From the NCBI GenBank assembly GCA_910580005.1, contig CAJTXH010000006.1, forward strand, positions 1-45,650: 45,650 bases of DNA, in the 5' to 3' direction. Below the pieces are notes generated by a model. It ran no database searches. It was given only the letters and a program-made list of their open reading frames with translations, and was not told where the DNA came from. Positions 25,724 to 33,754 of the stretch are shown piece after piece. Both the position numbers and the translations under genes were made by a program. This stretch comes from an uncultured Lachnospiraceae bacterium. Lineage in GTDB: Bacteria > Bacillota > Clostridia > Lachnospirales > Lachnospiraceae. The stretch's first letter is position 1; the number at the start of each line of letters is the position of its first letter.

Positions 25724-26431
25724 ATGTTTTCAGTTTTAATAGTAGAAGATGATTTAATACAATCAGATACAATTAAGGAATTGCTGTCTTGCAGGTATCC
25801 TGGATGGAATGTATATATTGCCAGAAATTCCAGTGAGGCAGAAATGCTTCTGAATTTACATAAGATTGGACTGTTTCTGCTTGATATAGAATTATCAAAA
25901 GAAGAAACAGAGCCTGATGGAATAGATTTTGGCAGAAAAATACGTGAAATGACAGGCTATAAACATATTCCTGTAATATTTATTACAGGAATGCCAGATA
26001 AAGTTTTAAAAGCGTTGCAAGAAATACATTGTGCCTCATACCTTGTAAAACCATTTTCAACAAAACAGCTTATAGAAGCTGTAGAGTATGCAACGGAAAC
26101 AGAAACGAAGACGCCAGAAGAACTGCTTTTAAAAGATTCAAGTGGTGTTTACCAGCGGGTAGCTCCAGACAGTATATTATATCTTGAATCAAATGGTAAA
26201 AATATAATTATACATACGGAAATATATTTAATAACAATAGCCAATTATTCTGTTACTAAAATACAGCAGATGCTTCCAGATTACTTTATAAGATGCCATA
26301 GAAAGTATATTATCAATGGAAGGAAAATAGCTTCATATGATAAATCAACACAATTTATACATATTGGCAAAAGCAGCATACCTGTTGGAAGAAAACATAA
26401 AGAGGAGTTAGAAGGGTTTTTGAATTTATGA
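25724..26431 (+). CDS. LytTR-family response regulator (AgrA-like)
   Basis: A 235-aa regulator. The ATG at 25724 is preceded by GGGGAGGGG; an upstream in-frame ATG lacks a ribosome site and overlaps the promoter. The receiver domain has IVEDD at 6-10, phospho-acceptor Asp54 (LLDIEL) and Lys in YLVKPFST. The C-terminal LytTR domain contains ILYLESNGKNIIIHT and DYFIRCHRKYIIN. Its last 4 bases overlap the kinase gene. The pair resembles peptide-pheromone systems, but no pheromone or processing gene (agrD/agrB) is adjacent. Confidence 0.93.
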   Translation: MFSVLIVEDDLIQSDTIKELLSCRYPGWNVYIARNSSEAEMLLNLHKIGLFLLDIELSKEETEPDGIDFGRKIREMTGYKHIPVIFITGMPDKVLKALQEIHCASYLVKPFSTKQLIEAVEYATETETKTPEELLLKDSSGVYQRVAPDSILYLESNGKNIIIHTEIYLITIANYSVTKIQQMLPDYFIRCHRKYIINGRKIASYDKSTQFIHIGKSSIPVGRKHKEELEGFLNL

Positions 26432-27696
26432 AATTTGCTTTTTATTATATTGAAAATCTTTTAGAGTTTGTTTATGCATATATAATTGGCTGTACATTTA
26501 TGTCTGTAAATTATAAGAGCCATATTATATACAGGTGCTTTGCTGCAATACCACTTATATTTTTGTTTACGCTGTTTTCTGACAAAGTGCCAAATGAATT
26601 TTATATTACAATAATAAGTATATTATATACTATTATTTTATATGTTTATGTATTCAGGATATGTATGGCGGATGCAATATTATTATCTGCATTTATGTTT
26701 ACATTGGTACTAATATTTGATGGAATGTTAACAGTGTTTATTAAATTATGTGGTATTAATGTGGATTATTTTGTATTTACACTGGTAAGTAACCTGATGC
26801 TGGTTTTTCTTGCTTTTTTCTTATATAAATATGCCAGGCTGGATGTTGTGTTTAATTATGCAATGTCAGTAAATTTATATATTAAATCATTGTTAATAGA
26901 TATTTTTATAGCGTTTTTTGCGTATATACTTTTATCCAGGACAAATTTTGACAGACAGGCAGATTATACTATTTTATTTATACTTGCTTCATATATGATA
27001 AGTATAAATGTAGAAACTATCTATTACCAGAAAAGGAATGACCAGCAGGCAAAGGAGCTTGAAAATTATGAGAAATACCTTCCTATAGTAGAAGAGATGA
27101 TTAGTTATATAAGATTACAGCAGCATGATTTTAATAACCATTTACAAACAATACAAATGCTGCCACTTACACATACAGACTACAATTCTTTAAAACAGGC
27201 AGTTATGTCATATGGATGCAGTGCTGGCCTTGTACCTGCCAGTCTTGAGGTTCTTAAACTTAACATGAAACTTGTTGCAGGATTTCTTATTAGCAAATCT
27301 GAAGAATGTATGCTGCGCAAAAAGAATATTAAAATAGATATAAAAAACTATTCATTACAAACAATATTACCAGAATATAAACTTATAGAAGTAATGGGAA
27401 TACTGCTTGACAATGCCATTGAAGCCACTTCAGAAGACCAGGATATTTATGTAAATATAAATTCATTAGAAAACCAGGTGCATTTTTATATATCAAATCC
27501 TGGGCCTGAACTTACACCGCAGCTTAGAAACCTGTTTTTTACTAAAGGGTATTCTACAAAACAACATGAAAAACAACAACATGGTATTGGATTATATAAA
27601 CTTAAGAAAATTGCAGACAGTTATAATGGAATGATTATCCTCGATAATAAAATATCAGACGGACAGATGCTTGTGTGTTTTGAAGTAAGGATATAA
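26428..27696 (+). CDS. AgrC-like sensor histidine kinase (GHKL)
   Basis: A 422-aa kinase with about six membrane helices within residues 8-195, then a cytosolic catalytic part. The phospho-acceptor is His233 in LQQHDFNNHLQ, the SPOB-like box of AgrC-type kinases. The GHKL ATPase domain shows LLDNAIEAT, ISNPGP and HGIGLYKLKKIA. It overlaps the LytTR regulator gene by 4 bases (ATGA). Kinases of this type sense cyclic or linear peptides in the membrane; the ligand here is unknown. Confidence 0.92.
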   Translation: MKFAFYYIENLLEFVYAYIIGCTFMSVNYKSHIIYRCFAAIPLIFLFTLFSDKVPNEFYITIISILYTIILYVYVFRICMADAILLSAFMFTLVLIFDGMLTVFIKLCGINVDYFVFTLVSNLMLVFLAFFLYKYARLDVVFNYAMSVNLYIKSLLIDIFIAFFAYILLSRTNFDRQADYTILFILASYMISINVETIYYQKRNDQQAKELENYEKYLPIVEEMISYIRLQQHDFNNHLQTIQMLPLTHTDYNSLKQAVMSYGCSAGLVPASLEVLKLNMKLVAGFLISKSEECMLRKKNIKIDIKNYSLQTILPEYKLIEVMGILLDNAIEATSEDQDIYVNINSLENQVHFYISNPGPELTPQLRNLFFTKGYSTKQHEKQQHGIGLYKLKKIADSYNGMIILDNKISDGQMLVCFEVRI

Positions 27697-27722
27697 TTTA
27701 TTTATAGAAGGTGGTGTGAAAT

Positions 27723-28394
27723 TTGTATAAAATATTTATAGTTGAAGATGATGAGATTATAGCCCGGGCAGTTAAAAAACATCTTGAAGGATGGGATTAC
27801 AATGTAAGATGCGCAGGCAATTTTAAAGATATTTTACATGAGTTTGCAGAATTTGAACCGCATCTTGTATTTATGGATATAAAACTCCCTGTGCACAATG
27901 GGTATTACTGGTGTGGGGAAATCCGCAAGGTTTCAAAAGTGCCTGTGGTATTTATATCTTCTGTTTCTGATAATATGAATATAGTTATGGCAATGAATAT
28001 GGGGGCTGATGATTTTATTGCCAAGCCATTTGACCTTGATGTGCTGACAGCAAAAGTACAGGCAATTTTAAGAAGGAGTTATGATTTCCAGGGACAGACT
28101 AATATTCTGGAGCATAATGGTGTAATACTTGACTTGTCAGAAGCATCAGTTGTTTATAATGGTAATAAAGCCAGCCTTACTAAAAATGAATTTAAAATAT
28201 TGCAGGTATTAATGGAAAATAACAGTAAAATAGCCAGCCGCAGTTATTTAATGGAAAAGCTTTGGGAAAGTGACAGTTATGTTGATGAAAACACCCTTTC
28301 TGTTAATGTAAACCGGCTTAGGAAAACACTTGAAAATATAGGCCTTCAGGATTTTATTATTACGAAGAAAGGGATTGGATATAAAACAGCATAG
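27723..28394 (+). CDS. OmpR-family response regulator, BceR-like
   Basis: A 223-aa regulator read from a TTG start with AGGTGG upstream; no ATG fits. Receiver: VEDDE near 7-11, Asp52 (FMDIKLP), Lys in IAKPFDLD. The winged helix carries LTKNEFKILQVLMENNSKIASR and DENTLSVNVNRLRKTL, the signature of BceR/GraR-type regulators. It is followed by its BceS-like kinase after about 40 bases. Usually bceAB genes stand next to such a pair; none are here. Confidence 0.92.
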   Translation: MYKIFIVEDDEIIARAVKKHLEGWDYNVRCAGNFKDILHEFAEFEPHLVFMDIKLPVHNGYYWCGEIRKVSKVPVVFISSVSDNMNIVMAMNMGADDFIAKPFDLDVLTAKVQAILRRSYDFQGQTNILEHNGVILDLSEASVVYNGNKASLTKNEFKILQVLMENNSKIASRSYLMEKLWESDSYVDENTLSVNVNRLRKTLENIGLQDFIITKKGIGYKTA

Positions 28395-28433
28395 ATTTAG
28401 AAAGAATAAAAAAACGCAGAAACGGAGACTTTT

Positions 28434-29432
28434 ATGTATGTATTTTTGTCATATATTTATAAAACAAAGTTATTTATAGGATTTTTTGTAATTGAAACAG
28501 CACTTGTATCAAGTATTATGTTACTTAATAATATAGCATATCAGGAAATAATATATGCAATTTTTATAATGTCATTTATAGCTTTATTAGCTGGAATATC
28601 TGGTTTTTATTCGTTTTATAAAAGTTATAAAGAATTGAAAAATATTGAAAAAAATATTGGGGTTTTAGCTGGAAGCCTTCCTTCCCCAAGTGGATGTATT
28701 GAAGAAGAATACCAGCTTCTTATTAAAAAACTTGCATATTATTTTAATGAGATTTTAGATAAAAATACCAATACATTTAAAGATATGGAAGAATATTATA
28801 CAATGTGGGTGCACCAGATAAAAACACCTATAGCTGCGATGAAACTTCTTTTACAGGAAAAAACTGTAGAATTTGATGTATCATATGAACAGACGCAGTT
28901 ATTCAGGATAGAACAGTATGCAGAAATGGCACTGCAATATATGAGGCTTGGTTCACAGAGTACAGATTTTGTTATTAAAAAAGTTAGTTTGCATAATGTT
29001 GTAAAAGAAGCTGTACATAAATATGCCAGGATGTTTATACAGAAAAAGATAAAACTTGATTTTAAAGAATTTGATATTTGTGTAGTATCAGATGAAAAAT
29101 GGCTTGGGTTTGTAGTAGAGCAGATATTGTCCAATGCAATAAAATATACCAATAAAGGGAGTGTGTCTGTTAATTGTGAGGAAAGTATTAATTGTGTAAT
29201 TCTTTGCATTGAAGATACAGGAGCAGGCATAAACAGTTCAGACCTTCCAAGAATTTGCGAAAAGGGTTATACAGGTTATAATGGGCATGATGGTTATAAT
29301 GGTAAGTTCTCTACAGGTATAGGGCTTTATATGTGTAGTAAAATTATTAAAAAACTTTCACATAAAATGGAAATAGAGTCAGAAGAGGGTAAAGGGACAA
29401 AGGTTAAAATTATATTCAACAAAGGGAGGTGA
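28434..29432 (+). CDS. BceS-like intramembrane-sensing histidine kinase
   Basis: A 332-aa kinase with two closely spaced membrane helices (about 12-32 and 38-60) and virtually no extracytoplasmic loop, the hallmark of intramembrane-sensing kinases. The phospho-acceptor His127 is in MWVHQIKTPIAAMKLLL. The ATPase domain has FVVEQILSNAIKYT, EDTGAGI and GIGLYMCSKI. BceS-type kinases respond to flux through a BceAB exporter; the missing transporter must be elsewhere or the pair has a new partner. Confidence 0.93.
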   Translation: MYVFLSYIYKTKLFIGFFVIETALVSSIMLLNNIAYQEIIYAIFIMSFIALLAGISGFYSFYKSYKELKNIEKNIGVLAGSLPSPSGCIEEEYQLLIKKLAYYFNEILDKNTNTFKDMEEYYTMWVHQIKTPIAAMKLLLQEKTVEFDVSYEQTQLFRIEQYAEMALQYMRLGSQSTDFVIKKVSLHNVVKEAVHKYARMFIQKKIKLDFKEFDICVVSDEKWLGFVVEQILSNAIKYTNKGSVSVNCEESINCVILCIEDTGAGINSSDLPRICEKGYTGYNGHDGYNGKFSTGIGLYMCSKIIKKLSHKMEIESEEGKGTKVKIIFNKGR

Positions 29433-29438
29433 GGGCTA

Positions 29439-29660
29439 ATGTTTGGATTTAATAAAAAGCTCCAGAAAGAACCATATGACAGGAACAGCAAGAAGCCTGT
29501 AATCCATGCAAGCATATGTACTGGTGAAAAGGTTGCAGGTTTTAAGGATATACAGACGGGTAAATTCCATGAGGTAATGGTTATAAGGAATGATAGTGAC
29601 TTGCAATTTTTTATGCAGAAATATGAAGTGATGGCAGATGAAATTGTAAAAGAATATTAG
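29439..29660 (+). CDS. Small conserved protein next to a BceRS-like pair (73 aa)
   Basis: A 73-aa soluble protein 6 bases behind the kinase gene, with GGGAGG as ribosome site. The core HASICTGEKVAGFKDIQTGK and EVMVIRNDSDLQFFMQKY resembles a small family I recall from Clostridia, of unknown function and with unreliable names in databases. No metal or catalytic motif is obvious apart from one Cys. Being the last gene of the regulator-kinase unit, it may modulate that system; this is inference. Confidence 0.75.
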   Translation: MFGFNKKLQKEPYDRNSKKPVIHASICTGEKVAGFKDIQTGKFHEVMVIRNDSDLQFFMQKYEVMADEIVKEY

Positions 29661-29690
29661 CCTTTTTTGTGGTTTATCCAGGATAATGTG

Positions 29691-29718
29691 TACAGGCTGG
29701 CAATACTGCCAGCCTGTA
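29691..29718. terminator. Hairpin terminator between convergent genes
   Basis: TACAGGCTGGCA and TGCCAGCCTGTA form a perfect 12-bp stem with loop ATAC, followed by TGCTGGTTTTA. It separates the 73-aa gene from the convergent M56 gene and may work in both directions. Confidence 0.65.
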
Positions 29719-29736
29719 TGCTGGTTTTACTATATA

Positions 29737-31464
29737 TTATATCCAGTCTTCCAGAAATTCTTCTGTTTCTTTCTTAGAAAGAAATCCAACTTTTGATATA
29801 TTGCCTTTTTTATTACGTGTAATTTTTAAATCAATAACTCCCTTTTCATCATAGCTGAACTGTACAAGGGATTTATCTGCCCTTAAGTCGGCAAGAATAC
29901 GTATGCGTTTTTTATTATAATAAAAATTTCCGTTTTTACTGGTGATTTTCCATTTTTTAAATTCTCTTGAAACTGAAAGGTCTTCAATAGCATCTATTTT
30001 TCCATTTTTATCTTTTAAAAGCCTTGCAAGACCAATTATAAGGTCTGCCTTTTTCTGTGTTATCCTTTTATTTTTGAGGTAGTATTTACAACTTCCAGCC
30101 ACTTCATCTACAATAGTATCTAATTTTTTCAGGCTTATAGGCCCAATTCCTACATATCCGTCCGGTTCGTCTAATACAATGCCTATACATCCATCAGAAC
30201 AGCCACCGCTTGACATATCTTTTTCATCTACGCCACCGCATAATATATGGTAATCCCCATCCTCAAATACTACCTTGCCTTCTGATATAAACTTTTTAAT
30301 AGCATTATATTGTTTCTCTTTTCTGTCCTTTGAAGCATTACGGGTATTAGTATTTTCTATATTATTATTATTATTTGTATTATCTCTTGTTAATTGTATG
30401 CTGTCATCTGTTTTATTTACAACAGTAGTACCAGCCGCTGCCGCTGCCACACATAATGAAAATGCCAGAACGGCAGAAATTACAGTACACGATAATGTTT
30501 TTTTCTTAAATTCCATAATTTTATCCAGCCTTTCTTTTAATAATTGCCACCCTTCATTTAGAGTAACAGAGATGCCAGGGTTTTTTAATTTTTTTCTGCT
30601 GTCTGCCATATGCAGAAGTGTATTGCCATATTCTTTTCTTTCTTTGCTATTAAGGTTTTTAATAATTGCTTCATCGCATGATAATTCACAAAGTTTATTG
30701 GTTTCGTGTATAACTAAATACATAAATGGGTTAAACCAGTGTATGCAGGCTGTAAATTGTACAAGCCATTTATAGAACATATCTTTGCGTTTAAAATGTG
30801 TAAGTTCATGGCTTATTATATTATGTAAATCTGTTTCTTCAAGTTTTTCAGATGGGAGTATTATACAAGGCCTGAAAAAACCAGTTAAAAGCGGTGAAGA
30901 AACCATATTATTAATATAAATATTAATATTTGTTTTAATATGGTATTTTTCAACTAAAATTCCTGTTACTTCCCATATATTTAAAGAATTTATTTCAGAA
31001 GACCCAGCTTTTAAATATTTATTGAAACTTTGGTAAACCGTAACTTTTCTTATAAAAATTGCTATTGCAATTATAAGCCATATATAAAATAAATTTTGTC
31101 TGGCAAATACCCATAGTTTCTCTAATATCCATAAAGTATTAATCTGTTTATCTCTGTTACCAGCTGTATTTTCTTTACCAGAGCTTGTATTTATTTCTTG
31201 TATATTTTTTAGCTGTTCTGTTCCTTTTGTGTTTTCTATTAATAATGTTTCTGGAAAATAGTCTTCTGCTTGTTTTGTATTTACTGTTATATTAAAGTTT
31301 ATTGTAAACGGAAACAATAAACGTATAATAACAACCAGCCATATATAATACTGCCATTTCTGGCTGGCTCTTTTCTTATATAACGGTTTAAGTAAGATTA
31401 ATATTAAAGTTAAAAAAGCGCCTGAAATAGATAACGACAACAAAATATTAATAAAACCAGCCAT
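29737..31464 (-). CDS. M56/BlaR1-like membrane metallopeptidase with own sensor domain
   Basis: A 575-aa protein. Membrane helices lie near 5-27, 38-55 and 117-138, then the M56 zinc protease domain with H219-E-L-T-H223 (ISHELTHFKRKDMF) and the later glutamate segment CELSCDEAI. A further helix (about 325-347) leads to an extracytoplasmic domain of roughly 220 residues containing CGG...GGCSDGC. That domain is not a penicillin-binding fold that I recognise. BlaR1 relatives relay a surface signal to a BlaI repressor by proteolysis. No blaI gene is adjacent; its promoter matches that of the blaI gene at 21501, suggesting a split pair. Confidence 0.88.
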   Translation of the reverse strand: MAGFINILLSLSISGAFLTLILILLKPLYKKRASQKWQYYIWLVVIIRLLFPFTINFNITVNTKQAEDYFPETLLIENTKGTEQLKNIQEINTSSGKENTAGNRDKQINTLWILEKLWVFARQNLFYIWLIIAIAIFIRKVTVYQSFNKYLKAGSSEINSLNIWEVTGILVEKYHIKTNINIYINNMVSSPLLTGFFRPCIILPSEKLEETDLHNIISHELTHFKRKDMFYKWLVQFTACIHWFNPFMYLVIHETNKLCELSCDEAIIKNLNSKERKEYGNTLLHMADSRKKLKNPGISVTLNEGWQLLKERLDKIMEFKKKTLSCTVISAVLAFSLCVAAAAAGTTVVNKTDDSIQLTRDNTNNNNNIENTNTRNASKDRKEKQYNAIKKFISEGKVVFEDGDYHILCGGVDEKDMSSGGCSDGCIGIVLDEPDGYVGIGPISLKKLDTIVDEVAGSCKYYLKNKRITQKKADLIIGLARLLKDKNGKIDAIEDLSVSREFKKWKITSKNGNFYYNKKRIRILADLRADKSLVQFSYDEKGVIDLKITRNKKGNISKVGFLSKKETEEFLEDWI

Positions 31465-31507
31465 TAGCCTTTGATACCCCCTCCCAGTTATAAAATATTA
31501 TTTTAAA

Positions 31508-31563
31508 TTAGAGTGCATCATGCACCCTAAAAATATGATAGCATGTTGCACTCTAATTGTCAA
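31508..31563 (-). promoter_or_regulatory. Promoter and BlaI-type operators of the M56 gene
   Basis: On the minus strand TTGACA (31563..31558), a 17-base spacer and TATCAT (31540..31535). The spacer carries TTAGAGTGCA immediately after one base, as at 21384. A second element at 31508..31530 is a near-perfect dyad, TTAGAGTGCAT and ATGCACCCTAA around one central base, placed just downstream of the -10. Both would block RNA polymerase when bound. Confidence 0.75.
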
Positions 31564-31602
31564 CTAAAATATAAAATAGAATAATTGTAAAAACTAATAA
31601 AG

Positions 31603-32112
31603 CTAATTATTTATTTTAATCTGGCACATTTTCATTGCCTCTAGTGCGTTGTTATGTGACTCCGGGGTAACGCCTGCACAGCATGAAGCATCTACATAAA
31701 TGTTTTTTTCAGGAAAATGTGCTTTTAACAGCAGTGCATTAGATATTACACATATATCTGTACAAAGCCCCACAAGTTCTATTTCGTCATATTCTTTTAC
31801 TTTATCTGGCAGGATAGTGCTTCCAAATGTATTTTTTTCAATAACATTATGTGCATATTTATTCAGTACAGGTATGATTTCCCAGCCTTTTCTTCCTTTA
31901 ATGCAATGTTCTACAGGCAGGTTCTTTCCTTCCAGTGTGCTAAGATAGTCACTATAATGTGTATCTTTTGTAAATATTAAACCATCATTATTATTAATTG
32001 CGGTTTTTACCTTATCTGTTACCGCAGGCACAATCTGCACTGCTTCTTTTGTACCAAGTGCCCCGTCTACAAAATCATTCTGCATATCAACTACAACTAA
32101 AACTTTTCCCAT
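31603..32112 (-). CDS. Isochorismatase-family hydrolase, probable nicotinamidase
   Basis: A 169-aa cysteine hydrolase. The catalytic triad is visible as Asp in VVDMQNDFVDGA (residue 9-10 region), Lys in the middle, and Cys in GLCTDICVISNAL. The segments TKDTHYSDY and LPVEHCIKGRKGWEI follow the metal-site pattern of PncA nicotinamidases (DxH and P-x-HC). It would turn nicotinamide into nicotinate for NAD salvage. A NAD synthase gene lies 12 kb downstream. A different amide substrate cannot be excluded. Confidence 0.85.
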   Translation of the reverse strand: MGKVLVVVDMQNDFVDGALGTKEAVQIVPAVTDKVKTAINNNDGLIFTKDTHYSDYLSTLEGKNLPVEHCIKGRKGWEIIPVLNKYAHNVIEKNTFGSTILPDKVKEYDEIELVGLCTDICVISNALLLKAHFPEKNIYVDASCCAGVTPESHNNALEAMKMCQIKINN

Positions 32113-32165
32113 TATTAGCCTCCATTCTATAATCAGCTTTTAATACCATTATTTACACTGCCCTG

Positions 32166-32193
32166 TTAAGTTTATAATAAAAAAAGACGATAA
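32166..32193 (+). promoter_or_regulatory. Sigma-28 (SigD/FliA)-like flagellar promoter
   Basis: TTAAGTTT (-35 region, 32166..32173) and GACGATAA (32186..32193) with 16 bases between TTAA and the -10, against the flagellar sigma consensus TAAAGTTT and GCCGATAA. It lies 40 bases before the ATG of a FliD-C-like gene, which supports both calls. Confidence 0.65.
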
Positions 32194-32233
32194 ATAAATA
32201 AGACATATATATAACCAGCAGGGAGGTGCAATT

Positions 32234-32824
32234 ATGAGCATAAATGTTAATTCGTCTACTTCAAGTTACAATTATATATTAAGAAATTATTACTCTAAAA
32301 ACCGTAATGCTTCAAGACAAATTCTGCGTAGTAATATTGATGACAAGTTATTAGTAACTGCCGATTCAGATGCGCTTTCAAAGATATCCAAGGCATTGCG
32401 CAATATAGAGTATTCATCTGACAATGGTGTTAGTATTTATAATAATGTAAAGGCATTTGTAGATACATATAATAATCTTTCAGCAAGTTCAGGCAGTTCA
32501 ATATCATACGACATAACACATCCACAGAAACTTCTTAAAAGCTTGGTTAAAAGCAAGGCTGATGAGCTTGGAGATATAGGTATATCTGTATCTGCTTCTG
32601 GCAAACTTTCACTGGATAAAGAAAAATTAATACAAAGTTCACCAAGCAAACTTTCCAAAATATTTTCTTCAGACAGTGATTTTACCCAGAAGATAAAATA
32701 TTATTCCAGTAAGATATATAAGGCGTCTAACCTTATTAATCTTTCAACGCCGCCTGATATTTCACTGCCTGGTACAAGTATTCCAGATGAAAATACTGGT
32801 TCCGCCATTGATACAAAAGCATAA
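32234..32824 (+). CDS. Stand-alone FliD C-terminal-domain-like protein
   Basis: A 196-aa protein with GGGAGG as ribosome site. Residues about 65-150 follow the C-terminal part of the flagellar cap protein FliD: VKAFVDTYNNL, then LGDIGISVSASGKLSLDKEKL and LSKIFSSDSDF, matching the FliD pattern IGI...G.L.LD...L....V..LF. The N-terminal FliD domain and the D2-D3 domains are missing, and no signal peptide is present, as expected for a flagellar-exported protein. The promoter is of sigma-28 type. A cap-like, adhesin or regulatory export substrate is possible; the role is unknown. No other flagellar gene is in the window. Confidence 0.7.
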   Translation: MSINVNSSTSSYNYILRNYYSKNRNASRQILRSNIDDKLLVTADSDALSKISKALRNIEYSSDNGVSIYNNVKAFVDTYNNLSASSGSSISYDITHPQKLLKSLVKSKADELGDIGISVSASGKLSLDKEKLIQSSPSKLSKIFSSDSDFTQKIKYYSSKIYKASNLINLSTPPDISLPGTSIPDENTGSAIDTKA

Positions 32825-32826
32825 TA

Positions 32827-32862
32827 ATATGCCATCTGCAGTATTCACTTCAGATGGCATAT
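32827..32862. terminator. Bidirectional terminator (FliD-like gene / rplA)
   Basis: ATATGCCATCTG and CAGATGGCATAT form a 12-bp stem with a 12-base loop, followed by TTATTTCTTAT on the plus strand. It separates the convergent FliD-like gene from the end of the rplA operon. Confidence 0.75.
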
Positions 32863-32914
32863 TTATTTCTTATCCGTATCTTTTTATAAATATATAAGGA
32901 AATGTATCTGGCTG

Positions 32915-33607
32915 CTATATAAGCTTAGTTGTGTTAATCTTTATGCCAGGACCCATTGTACTTGCAAGTGTAACACTTCTGTAATACTGGCCTTTGGCTG
33001 ATGAAGGTTTTGCCTTTGTAATAGCAGCAGTTAAAGCATTGATGTTTTCAATTAACTGTTCTTCTGTGAAAGAAACTTTTCCTACAGGGCAGTGGATTAT
33101 ATTAGACTTATCAAGCCTGTACTCAATCTTACCTGCCTTAATATCATTAACCGCCTTTGTAACATCCATTGTAACTGTACCAGCTTTAGGGTTTGGCATA
33201 AGGCCTTTAGGACCAAGTACACGTCCAAGACGTCCTACAACACCCATCATATCAGGTGTAGCAACTACAACGTCAAAATCAAGCCATCCGTCATTCTGGA
33301 TCTTAGGAACAAGTTCTTCACCGCCTGCAAAGTCTGCACCTGCTGCCAGTGCTTCATCAATTTTATCACCTTTAGCAAACACAAGTACCCTTACCTTCTT
33401 TCCTGTACCATGTGGCAGTACAACTGCGCCACGTACCTGCTGGTCTGCATGACGGCCATCAACTCCAAGCCTTAAATGTGCTTCAACTGTTTCATCAAAC
33501 TTAGCAACTGCTGTTTTCTTAATTAGACCAACAGCTTCTGGAATTTCATACTGCTGTGTCCTGTCAACAAGTTTAGCAGCTTCTACATATTTCTTTCCTC
33601 TTTTCAT
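32915..33607 (-). CDS. rplA: Ribosomal protein L1
   Basis: A 230-aa protein of normal length, starting MKRGKKYVEAAKLVDR at an ATG with AGGAGG upstream. Signature parts are LRLGVDGRHADQQVRGAVVLPHGTGK and GPKGLMPNPKAGTVT. It binds the L1 stalk of 23S rRNA and in many bacteria represses its own operon. rplJ-rplL normally follow; here the operon ends at a terminator. Confidence 0.98.
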   Translation of the reverse strand: MKRGKKYVEAAKLVDRTQQYEIPEAVGLIKKTAVAKFDETVEAHLRLGVDGRHADQQVRGAVVLPHGTGKKVRVLVFAKGDKIDEALAAGADFAGGEELVPKIQNDGWLDFDVVVATPDMMGVVGRLGRVLGPKGLMPNPKAGTVTMDVTKAVNDIKAGKIEYRLDKSNIIHCPVGKVSFTEEQLIENINALTAAITKAKPSSAKGQYYRSVTLASTMGPGIKINTTKLI

Positions 33608-33621
33608 GATATAAACCTCCT

Positions 33622-33652
33622 GGTGGTAGTAACGGCGGGAATAGCCTCCCAC
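33622..33652 (-). promoter_or_regulatory. Probable L1-binding autoregulatory hairpin
   Basis: Just upstream of the rplA ribosome site the minus strand reads GTGGGAGGC, TATTCCC, GCCGTTACTACCAC. GTGG/CCAC and GGC/GCC stems enclose the asymmetric internal loop GA / GTTACTA, resembling L1-binding sites in L11-operon mRNAs. Feedback repression by L1 is inferred. Confidence 0.5.
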
Positions 33653-33754
33653 ATCGTCCAATACAATAACAAATCTGTATTTTATTAATTAATGCTTAGC
33701 AAATAATATTTCTAGGATTTTATAAAATAAATAATATCTTTTAACTACTGGTAT

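Noticed and set aside
23832..29230. Several 60-145-codon frames antisense to the thiazole and two-component genes
   Set aside because: No ribosome sites, and the opposite strands encode clear conserved proteins.
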